This document shows positions 25,315-33,642 of a stretch of DNA of 64,000 nucleotides, piece after piece. The notes under the pieces are model-generated. The model was given only the letters and a program-made list of their open reading frames with translations. It was not told the DNA's origin and ran no database searches. Made by a program: the position numbers and the translations under genes. Source of the stretch: Candidatus Hydrogenedentota bacterium (GTDB lineage: Bacteria > Hydrogenedentota > Hydrogenedentia > Hydrogenedentales > SLHB01); NCBI GenBank assembly GCA_020848835.1, contig JADLHJ010000064.1, forward strand, positions 31,555-95,554, read 5' to 3'. Positions within the stretch are counted from its first letter, which is position 1; each line of letters starts with the position of its first letter.

Positions 25315-27548
25315 TCGCCTTCGTCCTTGTTAGCTGACGGCGCTGTGACAGCGGCCTTGGGTGGCGACACAAACTGGATGCCAGCGTCGCGAAACGATCC
25401 TTCAATCATGTGCCGCAGATCGCTGCTCACAATTCGTCCGTCCGGTGTCGTGCGCAAATCAAGCCAAAAGTTCACTTCAAATACAAAAGCGTTGTCGAGA
25501 ATTTCGCTGAAGAGTACGGAAGGTTCCGGCGTCTTTAAGACCTGTCCGTGGCTGTTCAACGCCTTTTCAATCAACCGCGTCGCGTCACGCGAGTCTGTTT
25601 CGTGCGCGACTTTCACCGTCAACGAATGCCGCGCCTTCGAATCGTTGTATGTCCAATTCACGACGTTACGTTCGAGGAGCACGCTGTTCGGCACGAGAAT
25701 GTCCACGCCGGTGTACGTCGCGATGCGCGAACAGCGCGCGCCAATCTCCGCCACCAGCCCCCGCTGGCCGTCCACTTCGACGATGTCACCGATCTTGATC
25801 GGGCGCTCGGCCATGAGAATCAGGCCGCTGATGAAGTTGTTAATCAGCGTTTGCGCGCCAAAACCGACGCCAATAGCCAGCGCGCCGCCAAAGAAGGTAA
25901 ACACGGTTAACGGAATGTTCACGGTGTTCAGCGCGAACAACACGATCATCGCGAGCAGACCGTAATGAAGCACACGTTCGATGGTTGCTGCCGCGGTGCG
26001 GTCGATGTGCTGGCGGGAGTTCAGGGCCCGCCGCAGCATGCGCGTAATAACGCGGGTAATTGTCAGCCCTATGGCAAGAATCAAAAACGCGATAAATATT
26101 TTCTTGATCGTCAGCGGCCGCGCATCGATCGTAAACAGCTCGCGGTCCCAAATCCGCTGTGCGGTTTCACCGAACTGTTGCAAGCGTTCGCCGAGCGATT
26201 GCCGCTGTTCGACCTCCGCGATTTCGGTCAGTACGCGTTGGGTCAACTTTTCCGCGCGATCATTCGCGGCCAGCGCTAGCGCAATCTGGTCGAGCTGGCC
26301 GGTGCGCAACTTCAAAAATGTCTGCGTATTGTCCAGCGTGTTGACACTCTGCTGCATTTGCGACAAACGTTCGCCAAGCTCGCGCACTTCCGCGCGCAAC
26401 ACATCTTCGCGCAATTCCTGGGTCTGCCGCGATGCCGCCAGCGACTTGACGTAATCGTCCAATCGCTCGCGTTGTTGGCGCAGCGGAAACTTCTTTGGTT
26501 CGGTGTGCAGCGCATAGCGTGCGCTCCAGAGTTCCGTGATGTGATACAGCGTGTCCATCCGCTCGCGCAGCAACAGCGATTTCTCCTGCGCCGCCTCCGC
26601 CTCAATGCGCCGCAAGTCAACCGCTGCCTGATTTACAGCATATTCTTCGTCTTCGATCGAGCTATCTAACGCGACGCGCGCATCTTCGAGTTTCTTGCGC
26701 GACTTGTCCCGCTGCAGATCCGCCTCTGTGCGTTCCTTCTCCAAAGCTTCGCGTTCGGAATTGATCTCTTTGCGCCGCGCCTCAAGGTCGTCCGGACGAT
26801 AGGTAATCTTCGATTCCGCGTCTTTGCGCTTGCGATCCGCGAGATCGAGTTCTTTGTCTCGCAGTTCGACACGCGCCTGCGTAACCTCTATGGAAAATTC
26901 CGCGGCGTTCTTCCGCGTCTGCCACAACTCCCGCTTCGCCAGGGCTACTTGCACCGCCCACTCAAGCGCTGGGCGTTGAGCGTCGTCCTTGTTCATCGTG
27001 AACTTTTCGTTCGCGACGGAATACTCGCCCTCGACTTTCTTCAACTCTTGTGCGGCGGTATTAGCCTGGTCTTTAGCCTGATCGAGCGACCGCTGCGCGA
27101 TCTCGCGCTGCGTTACGCGCGCATCCACCGCGTCGCGAAAAGTATCGACAAACCATGGCGTGTATGGGGGCGGCTCTGGCAAACCGGCATACGACGCGAT
27201 TTCAGCGTCCACCGCGCCCATCGAACGCTTCGTCTCTGTAAGCATATCGATCGCGTCGTTGTGTATCTCAAAAACGCTGCGCGTCTCGCGCAGCCGCAGC
27301 GCATGATCGGTGAGTTCCTGGACAGACACGCCGAGCTGTGCGGCGCGCTCCTCGGTCGCAAAGGCTTCGGCTTGCTGTATCTTCTGGTCGTACTCTTCGA
27401 TGCGTTGCGAAAGCTGCGCACGAATCTGCGCGAAGGGATCGACGGGTGCCTCGGCCTTTTCTTGCGCGAAAGAGAAATAGGCGAAAAACGCCGCGCAACA
27501 AAGCGCAACGTAAAATGGAATCGATTTGGCCCCAAAGAATCCGCGCAT
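25311..27548 (-). CDS. MscS-family mechanosensitive channel with long periplasmic coiled-coil domain
   Basis: A 745-residue protein with an N-terminal signal or membrane span (FYVALCCAAFFAYFSFAQ). Residues of about 30-440 are Glu/Arg/Gln-rich and strongly helical, as in MscK-type large channels. Then come two spans and the MscS core TFFGGALAIGVGFGAQTLINNFISGLILM with the AERPIKIGDIVEVDG beta domain. Such channels release solutes on hypo-osmotic shock. The ATG at 27548 puts the hydrophobic segment at the N-terminus; the in-frame extension to 27602 is not needed. It shares a 4-bp overlap with the DUF2207 gene and is divergent from the glycosyltransferase. Confidence 0.93.
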   Translation of the reverse strand: MRGFFGAKSIPFYVALCCAAFFAYFSFAQEKAEAPVDPFAQIRAQLSQRIEEYDQKIQQAEAFATEERAAQLGVSVQELTDHALRLRETRSVFEIHNDAIDMLTETKRSMGAVDAEIASYAGLPEPPPYTPWFVDTFRDAVDARVTQREIAQRSLDQAKDQANTAAQELKKVEGEYSVANEKFTMNKDDAQRPALEWAVQVALAKRELWQTRKNAAEFSIEVTQARVELRDKELDLADRKRKDAESKITYRPDDLEARRKEINSEREALEKERTEADLQRDKSRKKLEDARVALDSSIEDEEYAVNQAAVDLRRIEAEAAQEKSLLLRERMDTLYHITELWSARYALHTEPKKFPLRQQRERLDDYVKSLAASRQTQELREDVLRAEVRELGERLSQMQQSVNTLDNTQTFLKLRTGQLDQIALALAANDRAEKLTQRVLTEIAEVEQRQSLGERLQQFGETAQRIWDRELFTIDARPLTIKKIFIAFLILAIGLTITRVITRMLRRALNSRQHIDRTAAATIERVLHYGLLAMIVLFALNTVNIPLTVFTFFGGALAIGVGFGAQTLINNFISGLILMAERPIKIGDIVEVDGQRGLVAEIGARCSRIATYTGVDILVPNSVLLERNVVNWTYNDSKARHSLTVKVAHETDSRDATRLIEKALNSHGQVLKTPEPSVLFSEILDNAFVFEVNFWLDLRTTPDGRIVSSDLRHMIEGSFRDAGIQFVSPPKAAVTAPSANKDEGE

Positions 27549-27643
27549 ACTCTCAAGTCCGGCGTTACTGCGAATCGTAAGGACTCGCCGGTGCAGTGTC
27601 AATTGATTGCGCCGGAGCTACGCCGCAATTACCATATCGCCCC

Positions 27644-28993
27644 ATGAACGACACAGCAAACATATCGAAGCAAAAAACGGAACTTCCGCCCGATGTGCCG
27701 CGCGCGCCCGCGGACTTGTGGAAACGAAAGTACGAGCCCTTTGGGCTGGTGTTCGCGCGTTTCGTAGGGCTGCTGGTCGTCGTCGGCGCGCCAATCTTTG
27801 GGTATGTCGCGCTTGCATTACTAAGCCTGTTGGTTTTTCTGTTGCAGATTCTGACCAACCTGATCCGGCGCAACATGTATCGCCGCAATATCGACAATTT
27901 GCCCAGCCTCATTCCGGGCGAACCGCCCGCTCCTTACTTGGAGGAGTGGCCCGGCCTATCGCTTATTTCCCCCGCGCGCAACGAGGAAGATGGTATCGAA
28001 GCAGCGGCGCGTAGCGTGGCCGCGCTCGACTATCCGGATTTCGAAGTGATCTACGTAGATGATCATTCCACGGACAGCACCCCCGCTATTCTCGATCGCC
28101 TTGTGCAGGAGTTTCCCCAGCTTACGGTGCTTCACAATCCGCCGACGCAGGAGGGCTGGCTCGGTAAGGCCAATGCGGTTTGGCAGGGCCTTCGGGAGAG
28201 TGACGCATCGAAAGAGTGGCTGCTCCTCACAGACGCGGATGTGGTGCTTCACCCGGATACACTGCGTCAGGCTGTATCACTTGCTGTCACTAACAAATTG
28301 GATTTTCTGACCTGCGTTGCGTACATCGACAACGGATCGCTGGGCGAAGAGTTGTTTATGCCGCAGGCTTGGGCGGGAATTATTGGCGGTTCTCATTTCG
28401 ATCGGTTAAACGAAGCGCGCACGCCGTCCATCGGTATTGGCGCTTTCACCATGGTCAAGCGATCGGCATATATTGCGTCCGGTGGGCACGCGGCAATTTG
28501 CGATCGCCAACCGGAAGATACGCTTCTGGCCGCGTTGATCAAGAAACGCGGCGGCAATATGGGCGTTTGTTGGACCAGTTCGATGGTTCGGGTGCGCATC
28601 TACAGGGGATTCAAACAACTGCAACAGTTCATCGTGCGCAAGATTCGCATGCAGAACCAGGACGGCGTACTACGTATTTTCAATCGCATCGTATTTATCC
28701 TGATTCAAGATGTGCTGCCGCTTCCACTGTTCGTCGCAGCAGTTGCGCGCCAGATTTTCATGCGCGATTTCAGCTTCTCTATGTCCGTATATGCCTTGTT
28801 TGCATTGCTTGCGTACACATCCTGCGTGGCATCGTACGACAAGTATCGCAACATTGCGTACATGCGACCCCATCTCGAATGGTTCCATCCACTTGGTGGG
28901 CTACTGCGGATTTACTTCTATATCCGCGCTTCACTACAGATCCTCGCGCGAAAAGGGATGGAGTGGCGCGGCCGCGATTACACGCATTCGTAG
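27644..28993 (+). CDS. Membrane-bound family 2 glycosyltransferase
   Basis: A 449-residue protein with N-terminal spans (about 35-75), a GT-A domain (LSLISPARNEEDGIEAAARS, VIYVDDHSTDSTP, and the DxD in LLLTDADVVLHPDT), and C-terminal spans around 345-405. The pattern resembles the CruC/hopene-type GT2 group that glycosylates lipid or carotenoid acceptors. The acceptor cannot be inferred. The ATG at 27644 lacks a clear ribosome site. An unusual point: its TAG stop (28991-28993) lies inside the left arm of a 65-bp inverted repeat. Confidence 0.9.
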   Translation: MNDTANISKQKTELPPDVPRAPADLWKRKYEPFGLVFARFVGLLVVVGAPIFGYVALALLSLLVFLLQILTNLIRRNMYRRNIDNLPSLIPGEPPAPYLEEWPGLSLISPARNEEDGIEAAARSVAALDYPDFEVIYVDDHSTDSTPAILDRLVQEFPQLTVLHNPPTQEGWLGKANAVWQGLRESDASKEWLLLTDADVVLHPDTLRQAVSLAVTNKLDFLTCVAYIDNGSLGEELFMPQAWAGIIGGSHFDRLNEARTPSIGIGAFTMVKRSAYIASGGHAAICDRQPEDTLLAALIKKRGGNMGVCWTSSMVRVRIYRGFKQLQQFIVRKIRMQNQDGVLRIFNRIVFILIQDVLPLPLFVAAVARQIFMRDFSFSMSVYALFALLAYTSCVASYDKYRNIAYMRPHLEWFHPLGGLLRIYFYIRASLQILARKGMEWRGRDYTHS

Positions 28994-29054
28994 CGCCCGG
29001 TCTCCGCGCCGGGCGCACCTTGGAGGCAGGCCTGCCACGGAGAGCGGGCGCTAC
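28990..29054. repeat. 65-bp inverted-repeat element between convergent genes
   Basis: The 17-bp outer arms 28990-29006 and 29038-29054 match at 16 of 17 positions as inverted copies. Inside lies the perfect 12-bp palindrome GGCAGGCCTGCC (29025-29036) and a GC-rich CGCGCCGGGCGC. The element carries the stop codon of the glycosyltransferase and ends 6 bp before the stop of the convergent oxidoreductase. It could act as a two-way terminator or be a mobile repeat. Confidence 0.75.
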
Positions 29055-29060
29055 ACGCCA

Positions 29061-30077
29061 TCAAGCCACCCTCACGCAGACTTTCCCGAAATGTTTTCCC
29101 GCGGCCATGTACTCGACCGCTGCGTGAATGTCCACCATCGAGAATACGCGATCGACGGCCGGTTTCATCTGGTGCAACGCGATGGCGCGGTTCATCTCCT
29201 CGAAAGAATCGCGCGGCCCAACGATTACACCCTGCATGCGGATGTCCTGCATTAAGATTGGTGTAAGGTTCAGCGGGGCCTCCGGACCGGATAACACGCC
29301 AATCAAGCTGATCGTGCCGCCCATCTTCACGCTGCGCATGGATTGCGTCAGGGTTCCAGTGCCGCCGACTTCTATGATGTGATCCACGCCTTCCCCGCCC
29401 GTGATTTCCCGGATCTGTTTGGACCAATTTGCGTTTGTGCTGTAGTTGATGCCGTGCGCCGCGCCCAGTTGTTTGGCACGCGCAAGTTTCTCGTCGCTAC
29501 TTGATGTGACAATCACAGTCGCGCCCATCATCTGCGCGAACTGCAGCGCGAATATGGACACCCCGCCCGTACCCAGCACGAGTACCGTGTCGCCCGGCTT
29601 GGTTTGCGCATGCCGCGCGAGCGCGCTCCAAGCCGTAAGCGCGGCGCACGGCAACGTTGCCGCCTCTTCATTCGTTAGATGGTCCGGAATAGACACGACG
29701 CCGTCCTCGCGCAACACAATTTGTTCCGCCAGCATGCCGTCGAGTGGGCCGCCCAGCGTCGTATTCAACAGTTTCTCGCGCGACGGCGGGCCGGCAAACC
29801 AACCCTGCGCAAAACAACCCGCGACGCGATCGCCAACCTTTGCGCGCGTCACGCCATCGCCAATCGCGGCAACTTCGCCCGCGCCGTCAGAACAAGGAAC
29901 GAGCGGCAATTTCTGTTTTGGATTGTAGAACCCCTGAATCGTGAGCAAGTCGCGGTAATTCAGCGAGGCGGCCTTTACGTTTATCAGCACTTGACCTGGC
30001 CCGGGCTGGGGCGCTTCGCGTTCGCATATTCTCAGATGCTCGAAACCAAATGCATCCCGAATCTCGACAACCTTCAT
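29061..30077 (-). CDS. NAD(P)-dependent MDR-superfamily alcohol dehydrogenase / quinone reductase
   Basis: A 338-residue medium-chain dehydrogenase/reductase. The GroES-like half holds KAASLNYRDLL and VPCSDGAGEVAAIGDGVT; the Rossmann half holds DTVLVLGTGGVSIFALQFA. The GHE zinc motif of classic alcohol dehydrogenases is replaced by CSDGAGE, so it is likely a zinc-independent member reducing quinones or unsaturated carbonyls. It is divergent from proC, with a 150-bp gap. The physiological substrate is unknown. Confidence 0.9.
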   Translation of the reverse strand: MKVVEIRDAFGFEHLRICEREAPQPGPGQVLINVKAASLNYRDLLTIQGFYNPKQKLPLVPCSDGAGEVAAIGDGVTRAKVGDRVAGCFAQGWFAGPPSREKLLNTTLGGPLDGMLAEQIVLREDGVVSIPDHLTNEEAATLPCAALTAWSALARHAQTKPGDTVLVLGTGGVSIFALQFAQMMGATVIVTSSSDEKLARAKQLGAAHGINYSTNANWSKQIREITGGEGVDHIIEVGGTGTLTQSMRSVKMGGTISLIGVLSGPEAPLNLTPILMQDIRMQGVIVGPRDSFEEMNRAIALHQMKPAVDRVFSMVDIHAAVEYMAAGKHFGKVCVRVA

Positions 30078-30176
30078 ATAAAATTACCTCGATTTATTGG
30101 CCCCAGCTTGCGGATAACGCAGTATAGGCGCGCAGGGCCTAGCGGGCAAACATATTCATTTTTGCCGTTGCACGTA

Positions 30177-30185
30177 TGCTACACT
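30177..30185 (+). promoter_or_regulatory. Extended -10 promoter of proC operon
   Basis: TGCTACACT combines the TG of an extended -10 with TACACT (four of six), 42 bp before the proC start. No matching -35 is seen. Confidence 0.45.
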
Positions 30186-30227
30186 TTGTCGATTCATGGT
30201 TGCGGGCGGCAGGAAGGGCGCATTTAC

Positions 30228-31037
30228 GTGAAACTGACATGTACCTTGGGATTTCTTGGCTTTGGCAACATGGGCCGTGCCATCGCGAACGGGCTGATCG
30301 AAAACGCGGCAATTGCCGCGGACCGCGTCGCCGTCTTCGACGTCGAGACCGATAAGCAGCAACAGGCACGCAACCTGGGCGCAAAGGTGTATAACAGCCC
30401 CGAGGCCCTGGCTTCCGCGTGCGATGTGCTGGTGTTGGCCGTTAAGCCGCAGACCATGAACGACGCGCTGGTGCAGATCAAGCCCGGCCTTGCGCCAAGC
30501 ACCTTGATCGTCTCCATCGCCGCGGGCATCTCAATCGCATATATTGCCGAGCGATTGGGCGAAGCCACCCGGGTGGTGCGCGTCATGCCGAACACGCCCG
30601 CGATGGTCAATGCGGGCGCAGCGGGAATCGCGCTTGGAAAGAACTGCACGCCAGAAGATGAAAAGATTGCCTGCGCGATCTTCGAGGGCATCGGCGTGGT
30701 GGAGTGCGTGGACGAATCGTTAATCGACGCCGTCACGGCTTTGAGCGGCAGTGGCCCCGCGTATTTCTTCTATGTAGTCGAATGCCTGATCAAGGCTGCG
30801 CAGCAACACGGCCTAACCGAAAAGCAAGCGACGACGCTCGCGGCGCAGACCTTGCTCGGATCGGGATTTCTCCTGCGTGAATCGGGTGAAAGCGCGGCCA
30901 CGCTTCGCGAGCGCGTAACGTCAAAAGGCGGCACCACGGAAGCGGCACTTCGCGCCTTCCGCGAAAAAGGTTTGGAAGAAGCCATAGCGGCGGGCGTACA
31001 AGCAGCCGTATCGCGCGCAAAGGAGCTTGGGCAGTAA
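30228..31037 (+). CDS. proC: Pyrroline-5-carboxylate reductase
   Basis: Catalyses the last step of proline synthesis, reducing pyrroline-5-carboxylate with NAD(P)H. The 269-residue length is normal. It has an N-terminal Rossmann motif (LGFLGFGNMGRAIANGLI), VLAVKPQTM, VRVMPNTPAMVNAGAAGI, and the C-terminal signature ALSGSGPAYFFYVVE with TLLGSGFLL and TSKGGTTEAALRAF. The GTG at 30228 follows AGGAAGGG at 9 bp and gives the expected N-terminus; the open frame continues far upstream without conserved content. It begins a plus-strand cluster of five closely spaced genes. Confidence 0.96.
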   Translation: MKLTCTLGFLGFGNMGRAIANGLIENAAIAADRVAVFDVETDKQQQARNLGAKVYNSPEALASACDVLVLAVKPQTMNDALVQIKPGLAPSTLIVSIAAGISIAYIAERLGEATRVVRVMPNTPAMVNAGAAGIALGKNCTPEDEKIACAIFEGIGVVECVDESLIDAVTALSGSGPAYFFYVVECLIKAAQQHGLTEKQATTLAAQTLLGSGFLLRESGESAATLRERVTSKGGTTEAALRAFREKGLEEAIAAGVQAAVSRAKELGQ

Positions 31038-31038
31038 A

Positions 31039-31512
31039 ATGCAATTCATTATGCGAACTTTTTTGGCAGTTCTTCTATTCGTTTCTCTTGGAAGCTGCGC
31101 ACATGACGGGACGGTGTATTTCCTGGTCTCCGAAATCACACCCACGCACAACGATTCGTACATTCTTCCGCTCACGGATCCCGACGATATTGCGCAAGCG
31201 CGCGCGCTCATCACGGATCCAAACAATACAACCGCTAAAATAGTCGTCGCTTCGATAGCGCCCTGCGAGAACTGTGACTATCCGAACCGTGATTTGCTAA
31301 ACGATGGGCGGCGTTGGTCCTGGTGCATCACCGGTTTCCAAGCATTTGCCGAGAATACAATCGAGATATACGACGGCTGGCCAACTTTTGTGGAAAACGA
31401 CCTCGATGGCTGGATAGAAAATACGAATGGGGTCATTGGCTTTTGGGCCTATACGGTCACGCGCGAGTTAACGCCGTTTGAAGTTTTCAGCGGCCACCTG
31501 TCCGATAAGTGA
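31039..31512 (+). CDS. Putative lipoprotein, unknown
   Basis: About 157 residues with a lipoprotein signal (TFLAVLLFVSLGSC lipobox) and a mature part resembling no family I can name. A central PCENCDYPN segment contains a CxxC pair and the C-terminal half is Trp/Phe-rich (DGRRWSWCITGFQAF, GVIGFWAYTVTRELTPFEVF). The first part (VYFLVSEITPTHNDSYILPL) reads like a small beta domain. It starts one base after the proC stop, so it is co-transcribed; no functional link to proline synthesis is evident. An internal ATG at 31051 would also keep the lipobox. Confidence 0.7.
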   Translation: MQFIMRTFLAVLLFVSLGSCAHDGTVYFLVSEITPTHNDSYILPLTDPDDIAQARALITDPNNTTAKIVVASIAPCENCDYPNRDLLNDGRRWSWCITGFQAFAENTIEIYDGWPTFVENDLDGWIENTNGVIGFWAYTVTRELTPFEVFSGHLSDK

Positions 31513-31552
31513 ATACGCGCCGCGGCGCAACGTCTGATTTGGAGCAAGAAGG

Positions 31553-32308
31553 ATGAAACACGACAGAGTCATCTCGGAAGTACTGGGCGAGGAAATCGCG
31601 CTTTCGCCGAGCGATCTGTTGAACCAGCAATTCAAGCGCACCACACTTGGCGGCTATCAGCGCCGGCAGGTGGACGACTATATTGAGCGTGTCGCGGATG
31701 TGCTGGAAGGCTTGATTAACCAAGTGCGCCAGCTCAAAGAAAAGAACGACGAACAGCGCCGCGCCATCGCCGAGTATCAGGACATCGAGACTGCGTTGCG
31801 CAACACGCTGTTGACCACGCAGCAGCACGGTAACCAGATGCTGGAAGCCGCGCGCCGCGAGGCGCATATCATTCTCGAAGAAGCAAAACTGAAGCGCGCA
31901 CAGGCGCAAATGGACGCGACAAAACTGCCCACACAAATCGCGCGCGACATCAATATGCTCGAACAGCAGCGCGGACGCCTGCGCGTCGAGTTGCTCGCAA
32001 TCCTGGAGACGCACCGGAAACTGATTGACAGCCTGGTGCCCGAAGACAAGTCCACAACGCCGGTTGGCTTTTTCGAAGTTGGCATGCCGGGTGATTTCTT
32101 CTCCGACGCGCCGCTGGCCTACGCCGAGGAGCCGCTGAAGGCCATTCCAGAACCTTTCGAGCCTGAATCAGCAGAAATGGAACCTCAAGGTGCGATTGAG
32201 GATCAACCCGTCGACGATACAGCAGTAGAGGCCGGCGAGCCCGAGGAGTTCGCTTTAGAGCTGGAAGAATCGGACGGGCCAATCGAGGTCAAGGACGATC
32301 AGGAATGA
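31553..32308 (+). CDS. DivIVA-domain coiled-coil protein
   Basis: A 251-residue protein. Residues of about 17-60 (LSPSDLLNQQFKRTTLGGYQ then RRQVDDYIERV) match the N-terminal DivIVA/GpsB domain, which binds curved membrane in Gram-positive bacteria. A long coiled coil follows (about 60-160), and an acidic Pro/Glu-rich tail ends the protein. DivIVA proteins recruit division, cell-wall or polar factors. It is unusual beside lolA, which implies a diderm envelope, but DivIVA domains do occur outside Firmicutes. It overlaps lolA by 4 bp. Confidence 0.88.
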   Translation: MKHDRVISEVLGEEIALSPSDLLNQQFKRTTLGGYQRRQVDDYIERVADVLEGLINQVRQLKEKNDEQRRAIAEYQDIETALRNTLLTTQQHGNQMLEAARREAHIILEEAKLKRAQAQMDATKLPTQIARDINMLEQQRGRLRVELLAILETHRKLIDSLVPEDKSTTPVGFFEVGMPGDFFSDAPLAYAEEPLKAIPEPFEPESAEMEPQGAIEDQPVDDTAVEAGEPEEFALELEESDGPIEVKDDQE

Positions 32309-33033
32309 TTGCAAGTGCTGTAGTGCTTGCGTTATCTGCTTTTGCCGCCGAACAACCGGTGGAGGATTTTTTCGCCGAGTTTGTTGCGAAGCGGGAGCAC
32401 ATTCAAACACTCACCGCCAAATTCCGGCAGGACAACATCACGCCCGACGAGACCCGGTCAAGCGGCGGCGAGATTGTTTTTGTTAAGCCCAAACAACTTC
32501 GCATCGAGTATATGGACCCCAAGATTGTTTACGCTGTCGATGGCTCGCGCGTGTACAACTACGAAGCGGATCTCGAACAGGTGCAGGTCTACGATGTAGA
32601 AGACAGCCCGCAGTTGGACGCGTTCTTCATAGGCTTTGATAATGATCCAAAACGGCTGCGCGACGCGTACGACGTTTCGCTCTTGGAAGCGCCGCAAGGC
32701 TCTTGCGGGCAGCGCGTGCTGAAACTCGTGCCTAAGAAACTTGCAAGCGAAGACGAAGCACTATCGCAGCCGTACAAAGAGATTCGCCTCCTTTTGCGAA
32801 AAGATGACCTATTACCCTGCAAAATTGAAGCGATCTCCGACGAGCAGACTTCATTCGTGATGGAGATTAGCGACTATCTGATCAACGCCGCAGGCATCAA
32901 TCCTTCGATACGGTTTCACGTCCCCGAAGGTACAAAGATTATCGTGAATGAGACGGACGTCTCGCGCGTTAATGCAGGCGGCAAGGAGCTGCCTGAGGCC
33001 ACGTCCACCGTGACCATTCCTCCGGCAAAGTGA
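32305..33033 (+). CDS. lolA: LolA-like outer-membrane lipoprotein carrier
   Basis: A 242-residue protein with a signal peptide (MIASAVVLALSAFAAE) and the LolA fold signature: TLTAKFRQ near residue 38, GGEIVFVKPKQLRIEYMDP, VYAVDGSRVYNYEADLEQV. LolA ferries lipoproteins through the periplasm to the outer membrane, so its presence supports a diderm envelope. It is slightly longer than E. coli LolA (about 200 residues). It overlaps the DivIVA gene by 4 bp and maf by one base. Confidence 0.9.
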   Translation: MIASAVVLALSAFAAEQPVEDFFAEFVAKREHIQTLTAKFRQDNITPDETRSSGGEIVFVKPKQLRIEYMDPKIVYAVDGSRVYNYEADLEQVQVYDVEDSPQLDAFFIGFDNDPKRLRDAYDVSLLEAPQGSCGQRVLKLVPKKLASEDEALSQPYKEIRLLLRKDDLLPCKIEAISDEQTSFVMEISDYLINAAGINPSIRFHVPEGTKIIVNETDVSRVNAGGKELPEATSTVTIPPAK

Positions 33034-33638
33034 TGCGCATTGTTCTTGCCTCCGCGTCGCCGCGCCGCCGAGCGCTGTTGTCCGCGCTTGGGCTCGATAT
33101 CGAAGTCGTCCCAAGCAACGCGGCGGAAATCGACGAGGGCCCGGAACCTGCGTCAATCGTCGTCGAAAATGCAAAACGCAAGCGCGATGATGTCGCAGCC
33201 CGGCCTGGCTCGCCATCGCTTGTAATTGCCGCGGACACTTTGGTTTTCCTCGACGATCACGTACTGAGCAAGCCGCGCGATCTGGACGAAGCCCGCGCCA
33301 TGTTGCGCAGGCTTTCGGGAAGAACGCACGAGGTGATCACGGGCCTTGCAGTTGCCGACACGCAAAGCGGTGAGCGGATCGAAGGGCACGAGCGCACGGC
33401 GGTCACCTTCGGCGAGTTGTCCGATGTGGAGATCGATCACTTCGTCCATGCGGTAAAACCGCTCGATCGCGCGGGGGCCTACACCGTGGATGGACCGGGT
33501 ACCTTACTCGTCGCGCGATATGACGGGTGCTATCAGAACGTGCTCGGCCTGCCTATCGTCCGCCTGCAAAAGATGCTGCTCGAACTCGGCCACGATTTAT
33601 TCGAATTGATGGACGCGCCTCGCGCGAAGTTTCTCTAG
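33033..33638 (+). CDS. Maf-family nucleoside triphosphate pyrophosphatase
   Basis: A 201-residue protein with the Maf signature LASASPRRRALL at the N-terminus, IAADTLVFLDDHVLSKPRD, LSGRTHEVITGLAV, and DRAGAYTVDGPGTLLV near the C-terminus. Maf enzymes hydrolyse noncanonical or modified NTPs such as dTTP, UTP or 7-methyl-GTP to the monophosphate. The subfamily cannot be set with certainty from the motifs. The ATG overlaps the lolA stop by one base. Confidence 0.94.
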   Translation: MRIVLASASPRRRALLSALGLDIEVVPSNAAEIDEGPEPASIVVENAKRKRDDVAARPGSPSLVIAADTLVFLDDHVLSKPRDLDEARAMLRRLSGRTHEVITGLAVADTQSGERIEGHERTAVTFGELSDVEIDHFVHAVKPLDRAGAYTVDGPGTLLVARYDGCYQNVLGLPIVRLQKMLLELGHDLFELMDAPRAKFL

Positions 33639-33642
33639 ACGA

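Noticed and set aside
24085..25965. 626-codon open frame on the plus strand
   Set aside because: It lies wholly antisense to the DUF2207 and MscS genes, is Arg-rich, and shows no known domain; an effect of GC-biased codons.
29679..30227. Long N-terminal extension of proC
   Set aside because: The extension is antisense to the oxidoreductase gene and is not conserved; a good ribosome site precedes the GTG at 30228.
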